From Sanderia malayensis (Eukaryota > Cnidaria > Scyphozoa > Semaeostomeae > Pelagiidae), in contig RQOL01000466.1 in NCBI GenBank assembly GCA_013076295.1, positions 3,196,812-3,260,811 of the forward strand: a stretch of DNA of 64,000 nt, read 5' to 3'. The notes under the pieces were generated by a model, which did no database searches, had not been told where the DNA came from, and saw only the letters and a list, made by a program, of their open reading frames with translations. The position numbers were made by a program, and so were the translations under genes. Positions 24,075 through 34,439 of this stretch are shown one piece after another (within the stretch, counting starts at the first letter, position 1; every line of letters starts with the position of its first letter).

Positions 24075-24597
24075 CGTATATATAATGTTGTGATAATCTA
24101 CTACAGAACTTTGCGAATAGATAATTACAAAGTAATGCAAGCTATCAAGCAGTTTTGGCCTATATCTGAGTCTTTTGTTGAAACTATATACCTGCTTTAT
24201 TTTGAAACCCCTTTGTCTCAAGTACATACAAACAGGTCTGATTGGCTTAGCGGGAATCTTCTTTTCTCCATCGCCTTCAGGAACCAGTGACCCGTTGTGG
24301 GGCATGGGGACCATGATGATTGATGATTGAACCTCCTGGCAACAACCTACCAACCTGACATGGCCTGGCCTCAATATTCATCTCACACTTTCTAGTTTAA
24401 AATAATCGTAATCGACAAATTGATAGCTTAATTTATTGTGTGGTCTTGTCTTGGTTTTAGTGTTATGATTGTATGACAGTTAATGGCTGTTCCTAGCTCA
24501 AATTAGAGAAGCTTTCTGTTCTGCCTGATTAATAACAGTATGATGCTGGCTGCTTGTTGTTGATCGAACTGGTCTCTCTTGCCAGTGTAGTTGTAAG
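24075..24597. promoter_or_regulatory. Divergent promoter region between DPY19 and RBM48
   Basis: Only 523 bases separate the two start codons, which point away from each other. Both promoters must lie here or share elements. No TATA box is obvious on either strand. Confidence 0.55.
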
Positions 24598-26438
24598 ATG
24601 AAGAGGAATCACCATTCACAGGCACCGTTTTGCCACTCAAGACCAAAATATCGGGAAGCAAGATGGAACAGAGCTGTTAAGGTAAAAGTTCCAGTTGATT
24701 AATAATTTATTATCACACTACACATTTACTTGAATTTTTTATTTTGAATTTTACTTGCAATTGCATACGTGAAAGGTTTATACAATAAATCAAGAATCAA
24801 AGTATTTGCTTATCAATGGCATACCAAGCATTGGTGTGGGAAAGGAAGCTGTTGAATTATTTGCCATCTATGGTGAAGTAGAGGAGTATGTAATGTAATA
24901 TTGCTTTTATATTTCTTAAAGTTATTTGTTTCTTACATAATTTAAAATCTGATGAATAACTACCTACTTGTTTATAGATATAAAATGTTAGATGAATATC
25001 CTTCTGATGAATTCACTGATACATATTGGATAAAATTCAAGAAAGTACAATCTGCAAGGTATAATTCAATATTATTTCATGTTTTATGAAAAATGTGGGG
25101 AGGGGGCAATGCCCCCTGGATGCCATGGCTCCATACCATTGATTGATACTTTGTATAGAGATTGGAAATTAGGGTAATTTATTCTTGTTTTCGTATATTT
25201 AATTCATTTATATATTGAAGCAAATTTTGGAGTGCAAATTTTTCACAGGTTTGCAAAGAAGAAATTAGATATGAGATCATTTTATGGTGGAATTTTGCAT
25301 ATTACGTATGCTCCTGAATTTGAAACAATACATGAGACAAAACAAAAGTTGCAAGAAAGAAGGCACCAAGTTAAAAGAAAATGTACAGGTAAATCACATT
25401 TCCTATCATATTTCCTTTGATGAAATCTTTCAGGTATTATGAGTTTCTAATCAGACTTTTTTTGTTTCAGAAAAGCCTTCAGTTGTAAAATCAAATGAAT
25501 TGAAAGCAAATGCCCCCTCCTCTTCATTGGTTGGCACAGGATGGTTGCCAACCAATAGGCATGCAGAATTATTGACACCACAAGTAGGTTCTCAGGTTTT
25601 TTTGCAAAGAGAGTGCAGAGAAGAGGAGAAGACGCTGGTGTCATCAGTTAATATAGAACTAAAAACAAGAAGAAATGAACGTGAATATCACAAAGATTCA
25701 AGGTGGACACCATCATTCACTCAAAATAGCAATGTTAAAGATATACCAAAACAAAATGAAATCACTTGGATAAAACAAACACCATTTATTCCAGAAGCAA
25801 GGTATACAACATGAATTTAACTGTCTATATAGTAATCAATCTTGCTCTGTAGTCAGTCCTGAGTAAGTTTTCTATTTTACTTTTCAGGGAACCATTTGTG
25901 GAAGAAAGTAGGCAAAGCTTGTCAATGGTGGGTTTTAAGAGATGCAAGTTTTAAGAATCTTCTTTGAGAAGGATGACAGTAATTGGTAGATTTAGATTTG
26001 GCAGAAATTGAATCAATTTCAAAGACAAAAATCCAGTATTTATTTATTTTGTTTTTCATGTTTGTTTTATTATTATTAGCAGACTGGTGATAAAAATTTA
26101 GATGATGTTGCTCAAAGAATTAGAGACAAACTAAAAAAGGTAAGATTATACTTAACGTCTACCCGATTGTGTATTTGGTTGCAGTGTGGCCAGGAGTTTT
26201 AAAGGGGTACAATACCGAACACTGGTTGTGATAGTATAAAGGAGCATTGAAGTGAATATAATAAATTTACAGAATCTGCTACAAATAGGGGAACTCTTGC
26301 CCCCTCGTCCCCCCTCTGGCTTTATATCTGTATTGTCTACATATGTATTATATTAATTTTTTCATATTTATGCAGATCTCAACAGCAAACTATAGCGATA
26401 GCGAAGCTAAGAAGGCAAGGCCACGAAAAAGAATATGA
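24598..26438 (+). CDS. RBM48: RNA-binding protein 48 homologue, 8 exons, 301 aa
   Basis: Exons 24598-24681, 24776-24885, 24978-25058, 25249-25388, 25471-25801, 25888-25927, 26083-26139 and 26376-26438 join in frame (906 bases). The N-terminus PKYREARWNRAVKVYTINQE leads into the RRM: SKYLLINGIPSIGVGKEAVE, then EEYKMLDEYPSDEFTDTYWI, KKKLDMRSFYGGILHITYAP and EFETIHETKQKLQERR. The order and wording match RBM48, which with ARMC7 binds the minor spliceosome and supports U12-type intron splicing. The short C-terminal helix VAQRIRDKLKK and basic tail KARPRKRI also match the family's C-terminus. Human RBM48 is longer (about 367 aa), with the difference in the disordered middle. AATAAA follows at 26697. 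An isoform with an alternative exon-6 end is possible. Confidence 0.92.
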
Positions 26439-26696
26439 GTATGGAAAAATTAATTTCATAATTTAATCTACACTGCTTTATCAGAATGAAACAAATTTCT
26501 TTGGTCAAGTGCCACACACTGAGTTTATAACCTGCAAGAATTTTCATGGACTATTTGTAAATATTTTGCTTATTTATTTTTCATCGTTGTCGCTCTTTTT
26601 CATCTTTTGTCAATGTACTTATTTAATTTATATCTTTCTTGCATTTTGATATAGCGAAAAGCCAATTATACAACTCTTCCATATACTCAATGATGA

Positions 26697-26702
26697 ATAA
26701 AG
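26697..26702 (+). terminator. Polyadenylation signal of RBM48
   Basis: An AATAAA hexamer 259 bases after the RBM48 stop codon, with no other strong gene signal between. Confidence 0.5.
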
Positions 26703-26819
26703 GGAAGCGTATGAGTATTTTCGAATTGTCTTATTTGTTTCAAGCTGTTTTACCTGCATTTCCCCAGCTTTGTAATTCGCCTATTTATAAAAGTTATTAA
26801 ATAAATTAAGCGTATCGTC

Positions 26820-27440
26820 ATCAAGTTATGTACTCTTACGCATGCGCATTTGTTACGTTCCCGTGTGTGGTCAATTTTGAAGGTTTCACATGAACTAAAA
26901 ACTCGCAAGTTTATATTGGGACCATTGCCTGTGTCAAATGCTACTGCCAATTTATTACTTTCGGCAATAGAGTACTGTTCTCCGAATACTTTGGAGTATG
27001 TCAGTTATTCTATTTGGCAAAACGAGAAAAGAGGGTGAGCTTTAGTGGCTGCTCGGCACGTGGCATAGGTCTCCCCCAGGGAAGATAGGGTTTCGCCGTT
27101 TTTTTGGCGAAATTTTATTGGAACTGGCTCATATTCAAAAATTTCTAATTAAAGTTTCGCAAGTTTTACATCAATTTATTTATCGATTTAACTTCTGTAG
27201 GCAGTTCTCCAACCATTGGCATTCAGGTTTCAACGATCGGAACTTCTTGTGTAGAAGTTTTGTTGCCTTCAGCAATATTTTACGATGTCTAAAGCTTGAT
27301 AAAGCTATTAGATTCAGAGCATCTTGTAAAGCTTAAGATGCTCTGAATGATGTTAGATATTGCATGTGGGATGGTTCAAAAAACGCATGCGTAAATAGAG
27401 TTACATTAGCATCCCAGTGATTTTACTGGGTTGCAAAGGG
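26820..27440. repeat. Dispersed repeat, inverted partner near 62.6-63.1 kb
   Basis: The block at 27036-27123 (AGCTTTAGTGGCTGCTCGGC, GGGAAGATAGGGTTTCGCC, GGCGAAATTTTATTGG) is the reverse complement of 62956-63045, with small differences. The nearby words ACGCATGCGC and TTCCCGTG also recur at 62671-62700. This is a moderately repeated mobile-element relic. The GGCGAAAC / GTTTCGCC pair forms a short hairpin in both copies. Confidence 0.6.
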
Positions 27441-27599
27441 AGTTTGGGATTTTTACCTCTCATGAAAATTAACACCAAATATGGTGGCTTGAGTGACTTC
27501 CGCCCATGATGCTCTTTGGGCTAACAAATAATCTTGCACGTTGTGTTTCTTGTCTTTCACTATTTGGATGTCGAGAGAAGAATAAGCAAGGCGTTTGAG

Positions 27600-28299
27600 C
27601 CATGAAAAAGTGGACGCCTTTGCGAGAGAGAGAGAAGAATCAACCAGTTGCATAACGAAGGATTTTAACTTGGCATGGTCATTCTCTTCAGTAAGTTTAT
27701 TCTTTTCTTCAGGTTTCTGCTAATTATCCCGATTTGCTTCGTAGTAGTCAAAATCTTTCGTTATTTTTTTTAATTTTATGCCAATTTGTTTTTTCAGAAA
27801 GATGTTCGAAGCTTCATAAAAGCACCAGGTAAGTCTTGCCCTCTTTGTTTCTATCCCCTTCCCATGTCTTGTCAATTCATTCGCTGCATAACACTCATTC
27901 TTTTTCTTTTTAATATTGATACCATGATAATTCGTTTTTTGATTTGTTTGTTGCATTTTTCTCGTTTTTACTGCTTTGAGCGGTCTTGTTATTTTCTTGC
28001 ATTTGTATAAAATTTAACTCGATTTATTTAACTTTCTAGATGGGATATTGCCGAAGTGTGATTGAAAGTAAGTAAATTATAAGACCTGTTGAATATATTG
28101 TGGAGAAGGTTTATAAAACATGCTTATACTTTTCTATTTACGTTTTAGAATTGAGTTGAAGAAAGAAGATATATGCAACACTATTTGGGTTGATATATTT
28201 AAATATTTGGGAAATGAAAAACAAGTTCTAAGGAAAACAAAAGCTGCCTGGAATGATTTAAGATTTAAATTGTATACATTATTTAAGATATGGAATTGA
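27600..28299 (+). CDS. Possible small unassigned gene with phase-compatible exons
   Basis: A chain of plausible plus-strand exons: one ending 27690 (donor GTAAGT), 27798-27828, 28040-28055 and 28149-28299. Read together they give KDVRSFIKAPDGILPK, then IELKKEDICNTIWVDIFKYL, then RKTKAAWNDLRFKLYTLFKI, and a stop at 28299. Phases agree only if the third exon uses a weak donor (GTGTGA). No in-frame ATG is visible for the first exon. I do not recognise the protein. The model is tentative and the true gene may differ. Confidence 0.22.
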
Positions 28300-28599
28300 A
28301 ATGACTAAAGCAAATGTTTTCTTTCGTCTCTCTACATAGCCGTCTGACACTCCCCCCCACCTTTCCAAACTTATAAATTTATTTATAAAAGGGTTTAAAA
28401 CTGTTATTTCCATAACCCACGCTTCTGGCACTCGGCATCCATACAATGAGGAAACAGGTCTACAAAAACTCAATCGTGGCACAATATACATTTTTTAAAC
28501 ATATTTAAATATCATAACACAATAGCTACTTTACACATCTTTCTACACCTTCAATTGATTATAAATACCACTTTATTGTATTAGATACCATAAAAACCC

Positions 28600-28791
28600 T
28601 TGTCATTACAAATAAAACTGATCGACACGAATCAAGTGTAAAACGTGAAAGTGCAAATTTATAAAAATATCATTCGCGCCTTCTTTTCCGGTAAACCAGG
28701 ATGGATGAATCAATAAATTTGCAACGCATAATATCACCAACCACTTCAGGTGAAGTTCAAATTGGAAAGGATTGAGTTGAATATTTGGCAA
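28600..28791 (-). repeat. Segment homologous to 33296-33400 plus 33945-34063
   Basis: Bases 28600-28680 match 33296-33370, and 28665-28775 match 33950-34063, so one locus has lost or gained about 550 bases between the two blocks. On the minus strand both copies keep open a frame containing LHLKWLVILC and ANLLIHPSWF, of unknown function. It sits at the broken 3' end of the RAB3GAP2 partial copy. Confidence 0.5.
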
Positions 28792-31700
28792 CGAGTAAAG
28801 ATGATGCTGATGAACAAAAATAAATGTTTTGGTCAGAGAAAAATGTCAAGATTTCAAAAAAACAGAAGTAAATAGGGACATAAAATAAAGTTATCGCAAT
28901 AACTGGATGCGACTCCAAAAACGTGTCTGTATTCGATAGGTGATAAGATATACCGTAAATTCTCTTTTAAGCCCCCCCGGGGGCTTATTGTTTTTCAGTA
29001 CTTTAAAGAGGGGGCTTATTAGAGAGGGGGGCTTAATAAGTATTTTGTAATAGAAAACCATTTTCAGTGGTGGAAATACATTAAATAATACATGAAATAC
29101 ATTATTCAATGAAGTCTGTGTGAAAAAGAAGTATATCTACAATACTTAAGACTAAATGATTTGAATTGGAATTTGTTGAGAAGTATTGAACGACTAATGA
29201 ATAAAATGAAAATCTCCGTTGTTTGTCAAGTTTACTTATTTTGGCATCAGTGAAGATTGGGGGGGGGGGCTAAATTGAGAGGGGGGCTTATTAAATTTTT
29301 CCTTCTGAAAAGGGGGGGCTAATTAGAGAGAGGGGGCTTAATTGAGAGGGGCGGCTTAATAGAGAATTTACGGTACCTGTCTCCTTGCAACTGTCATTGA
29401 ATCATTAACTTCATGTACTGCAACACCAATTGGAAATGACTGCATCATTGTTAAGGCGTTCTGTTGAAGTCAAACCAAATGATGACATCAATAAACTTTT
29501 ATCCAACAATTCAAGTTGCAACATTCTTGAATTTGCTATATGCAATTAAAATTAACTGCAACTTTGTTCTATGAACAAATTTCTTCTACCTTGCTATCAA
29601 AATATTCCGAGGGCCTTTTACTTTTCATGCTAGTGAGGATAATTAGTCGTAGAGTGACAACAATACTCCACATTGCTTTGATGCAATCAATATGACAGAT
29701 CGGTGTATCCATTGCATTATCAACTATTGATGCAGATCCTGATCTGTGCAATGCATAAAAGGCAATAAACAAAATATCATAAAAAATAAGAAAATAAGAA
29801 GGGTACAAAAAGATACGAAAAGGTAAAAATGATACGCAGAGGTGTAAGAAAATACGAGAAAATAGAAGAACACGTCTTGAGATAGAAGAAGATATGAGTG
29901 GATGCAAGGAGATAAGATGGTATAAAAGCGATTGTAAGCAGCTAAAAGATAAAAGAAGATATGGTAGAAGATACCATAAAACATACAAATATGAAAAGAT
30001 GAAGTTTCGTAAGAGGCGAGGCTGCAATACAAACCTTTGCTTGGTCTGCCAAAGAAATTCATTCTTGATTGTAATAGCTTCGGCATTTGTAAAGTCTGAC
30101 TATAATTGCAAGAATATCAAATTAATAATTGCTCCACATATAAGAAATTGTCATGGCAATCAGCAGGGATAACAAGAATGAACTATTATTACTTGACACA
30201 CTTCAAAAAGGAGTTCAAGCAGATTCTGAGCACTGAGCAAATATTTCACCACAGCACCATTGCTCATTCCTGTATGCTAAAACATCAAAGCAAAGATAAA
30301 GACACAGTTAGAAAAAAGTACTTTTATACATGATAAGAGAAATTTTCACCAAAGTTTTGCATTGTATTTATTACCTTCCTGCATAAACGATCTTTTGGGC
30401 ATTTTCCCACCTTCTCGACGAGATTATAAATATTCTTAATAGTGTCTTTATACACGGCTTTCCAAAACATCGAAGATAGTCCTATATGAAATGAAATAAA
30501 ACAATGAAGGTAAGATTACAGCATTAAAATTCAGCTTAATATATCTGTCCTAAGAAACATACCCTGCTTTAAAATTGCGTTTGAAATCGATGACAAATGA
30601 ACAACGGCACTGAAAAGATTGGAAATATCCTGAAATAGAAAGAAAAATTGGCGATATAGTAGTCTTGCAACAAAATGGAGACATGTATAATTAGTTTTCA
30701 ATCTAAAACAAATCAGAAGGACCGGGCCAGGCGTACCTCAATATCATTCTTCCACAAAATAATGCACTCCCAGCAGCAATGAGCAAGCAAAATATTGGTT
30801 TCTAAACTGTTTGGAAATCTATACTGTAAAGTCTTAATAGCTACAAAAAATAAAGACTAGAATATTTATATTTACCATCTTGCAACAGTATTTGCAAGTT
30901 TAAACATTTCAGGTTAGTTTGAAGAGGAAAAGGCTTTACGTAGAACATTTTAGATTTGACACTTGTGGAGTGGTAATAATTACATTAGGTCACCTTCGAG
31001 GATTTCACTATGTCCATTATTGTCACTTAGCATTGCATCGTCACATATATCTTCTTCATTTTTTGATATTTGAAGATTTTTAATACAGGGTCCAGGTACT
31101 CTCCGTCTTATAAGATGAGATGCCACAATCTGAGTAATTAGGCCTTGTTCTGAAGTTAATATGTCTGAAACAATAAAAACATCAAGATCAAATAACCGAA
31201 AATAATAATTTCAAGAACGTGAAAAATAAATTCCAACCAACCTCGAAAGATAATAAAAGTAATAAAGAAAAAGAAATACTACGAATCCTTCATCTCACAC
31301 AACACAAAAAATAATGACCCAAACCTTGAATTGATAACTTGGCACAAGATTTTTCAGCAGCGGTTGTTCCAGTAAGATTGAACTGATCAGATAGCAAGAA
31401 ATCTTCAAGAGCAACCAAATCAACTAGTCTGTTAACACATCTTCTCCATTCTTCATTATTTATCTCAAAACCCTGCCAGATATCTTCATCATTAGTAGAT
31501 GACTGATTAACCTCGGATTAACCTCGGGATTAACCTCGATCTGAAAAAATATTCGAAATAGCAAGGAGAAAATTCTCCATAGCTTCAGCAGAGAGTTTGA
31601 CGTGAGAAATAACTTGTAAAATTCCCTGAAAATTAAACAAAACATAAACCATACAAAATTGATAACATTAGTTAATGCAGCAAGGGTAGATTTAGATATG

Positions 31701-33292
31701 AAATAACGTTTCATCTGAAATAGAAAATAGCGTAATAAAATAAGGGTTAAAAATTTACTTAATACTTACCCTAAACTGATAATCTGGAACGTCAATTTCT
31801 TGAAACACCAATGTGACAGATTTTATCCTTTGCACTGCTGTTAGAAAATGAATATTTTAACGACTTTAATGACATAATTATTTAAGCTTTAATTAAAGAA
31901 CTTTAAAGACTTGAAATTGTTGTGAATTGTACCATCAAATGCGAAGTTTGTACTTTTATCGAGCATTGATGCCATCTTCTTCAACAAATAACCATCGCGC
32001 ATTTTCACGCTGTGCGATAAACTATGGATGAAAAATAGTTAAACATTAATACTCATGTAAATTAAGCAAGTAACGATAAAATATTCTTAAACAGAATGTA
32101 TCTACTTTAAGAAAAAAATATCTAATACAATATGCCTCAAAGCACAATGAAAAGGAACATTGATTGATGTGACATTTCCATTGTTTTCAAGAAGAAAGCA
32201 GTATTGCAAATCCTTCAGCATGTCTTTTCTGTACTTTCCACTATTCCCAAGGACACCAAATCGATTGTATATGAGTCTGACAAAAATAGAGAGATTACTG
32301 TAGTGAGGGTAGCTGAAAATCAAACACAATATCTTGCTAATGTTAAAACTTCAGATATAAAATAGAAGTGAATTTGTAAATAATATTACCTGCAGTCCTT
32401 TCCAACTGTAAAGGCACTTACTCTCGAACCTTGCTCAGCTAACCAAATCTATAATAAGAGCAAAATAAAGAATTAACTTGACCCATCAGTAACATATTAT
32501 ATTCTTGCGTGTCAGAAAGTAGTCTATGTACTATGCTGGTACAAAGCTAAAAAGTAATGATATGCTTGAACACACCTCCAAGATTCCTCTTCGTGGAGCA
32601 TATATTACTAGAAACAGTGCTTGCCTAGTAAGAGTAGCTTCACCGCCCTGTTGTCCTTCTGTTTGTGGCTCTTCTTCCGACAATAACCAACCACACTGAG
32701 CATCACGGTATGCTTAACACATATAGTTAAAATTATAAAACTTTCAGCTGAAATGTGGCCATATACAACAGAGGATTTGCTTCTAAGCGATTTATCCAGG
32801 CTTTTGATCAAATATGAAAAAATATCAAATTAAAAAACCTTTGAACATTCGCACAACCAGTCGAGTTTGACTTGAAATAAGCAAAATTCTACCAAAATCA
32901 TCAGTACATGCAGCCAAAGAATCATTTGGAGAAAGAACAATCGATTCAGCTCTTCGCCTTTTATCAGGTAAACCATATCTAAGAAAAGTACACTCGATCA
33001 ATAGAAACATATATTCAAAGAATTACAAGGAAATCTCGCTCTTACGAAAGAAAACGTTGACTGTATATCATAAAATTTAATGTAGACAGTTGCATACATA
33101 CAATTGTGCATACAACCGTGTTGAATACCTGAGTCTACCATTTGTTCCTGGTTCAACATTTCTATTCAATACATCTTTCCTTTGTGGAGAAGACTTGCTA
33201 CCAAAGCCTAGCCAATCTCTATTAAGAGGAAAACAAATAAACTTTAAAAATCATTAATCATTATGTCATCTTGTGAAAGAGGCTAATGAGAA
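28776..33292 (-). pseudogene. Partial, internally deleted duplicate of RAB3GAP2
   Basis: This block repeats exons 12-20 and 27-36 of the intact gene at 34440-43045 with only a few percent difference. Matching points: exon 12 at 33129-33218, exon 13 at 32839-32978, exon 20 at 31535-31625 and exon 27 at 31325-31502. It lacks exons 1-11, 21-26 and 37-38, and breaks off inside exon 36 at about 28776. Exon 27 is fused to the end of exon 20 through three copies of ATTAACCTCG (31506-31537), so no proper intron separates them and the reading frame meets stops. A MITE has inserted beside the exon 35 donor. It cannot encode a working subunit. It may be a recent tandem duplication or an unmerged alternative haplotype. 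Confidence 0.85.
28953..29373. mobile_element. 421-bp MITE with TA target duplication
   Basis: Ends are CCGTAAATTCTC and its complement GAGAATTTACGG, flanked by TA on both sides (28951-28952 and 29374-29375). The undisturbed site is visible in the paralogous copy, with its TA at 35434-35435, so the insertion is proven by comparison. The body is strand-biased, full of GGGGGGGCTTA-like words. The TA duplication points to the Tc1/mariner/pogo superfamily. It has no coding capacity. Confidence 0.9.
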
Positions 33293-33295
33293 TGC

Positions 33296-34439
33296 AAAAA
33301 CCCTTGTCATTACAAATGAAAAATGATCGACACGAATCAAGTGTAAAACGTGGAAGTGCAAATTTATGAAAATAAACTTACATCTTTGGTATACAGTGTT
33401 AAGATAATCATTAGCAATAATAAAAAGAGAATTCTGCAAACAATGTTAGTGCTGTGCTGTCGTTGTTTGGTTCCATGCACGATGGCCAGTCCTTCAAAAT
33501 AAAATCATAGCTAAGTAAGCGTTTGAAATTGATATATTATTTTATTTGCATGCTATCCAAGCATGAACACTTCCACGGTCCAATTGTTTTCATGAAATCT
33601 GAGGCCCTCTTTACACGGCACTGGACGAGTTTTTTTTTACCGGCTAAAATATTTTCTGATAGAGCTCGGGTTTGCACGCTGGTTGAAGAACGGAAAGTTG
33701 GCTTTCAATATTGAGCGCCAAATCGAACATTTTCAAACTGGCTCGCTTGCCTGACTTCATGAATCGGTGTCACTCAGGTTGTCAACTTGACCACTTTTTA
33801 ACAAAACAAATTCAGGACAATATTTGTACGGATGATAGGCTTATCTCGTGTAAACGCATCCCCTATCTGTACAATGTGCGACTAAAACGTGTTAACGGGG
33901 CCTGAGATGCTGAATAATTAACTATATCATACCTTGTTGTCCATAAATATCATTTGCGCTTTCTTTTCCGGCAAACCAGGATGGATGAATCAACAAATTT
34001 GCAAAGCATAATATCACCAACCACTTCAGGTGAAGTCCAAGTTGAAAAGAATTGAGATACCATGGTACACCCTAATCTGAATAATTATCACGCACGAGTT
34101 CCTTTACTTTGCTATAGCAACCATGCTGGGATATTAAATAAGTAACCCTCCTGTGAATAAATCTAGCCAATCAGATAAAGGCAAGTGGCAGATGCGTCCT
34201 TACAATTGATCATTGATAACATGCGCCACATTCACCTGGAAACGGGTGGAAAATTCGTCTTTCCTTTGGATGGTAAACAACTTTTAGAAACAAAATCACT
34301 GCATTACTCAATATCCTCAGATGCAATTTAACTGAACAGTGTCTCTTTGTTAGGCTTTAGAAAGATCTAACTCACAAAATATTTCAAAATTAAATTGTAA
34401 ATCTAAATCTCTAAATTAAGCATTGCAGAATTGTTCGCT
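33296..34439. other. Spacer between RAB3GAP2 and its partial copy
   Basis: It contains the sequence shared with 28600-28791 in two blocks (33296-33400 and 33945-34063), and otherwise non-coding sequence that includes the RAB3GAP2 3' untranslated region next to 34440. Confidence 0.5.

Noticed and set aside
29569..30086. 152- and 120-residue minus-strand ORFs
   Set aside because: They read through an exon and introns of the RAB3GAP2 partial copy; the matching positions in the intact gene are split by splice sites.
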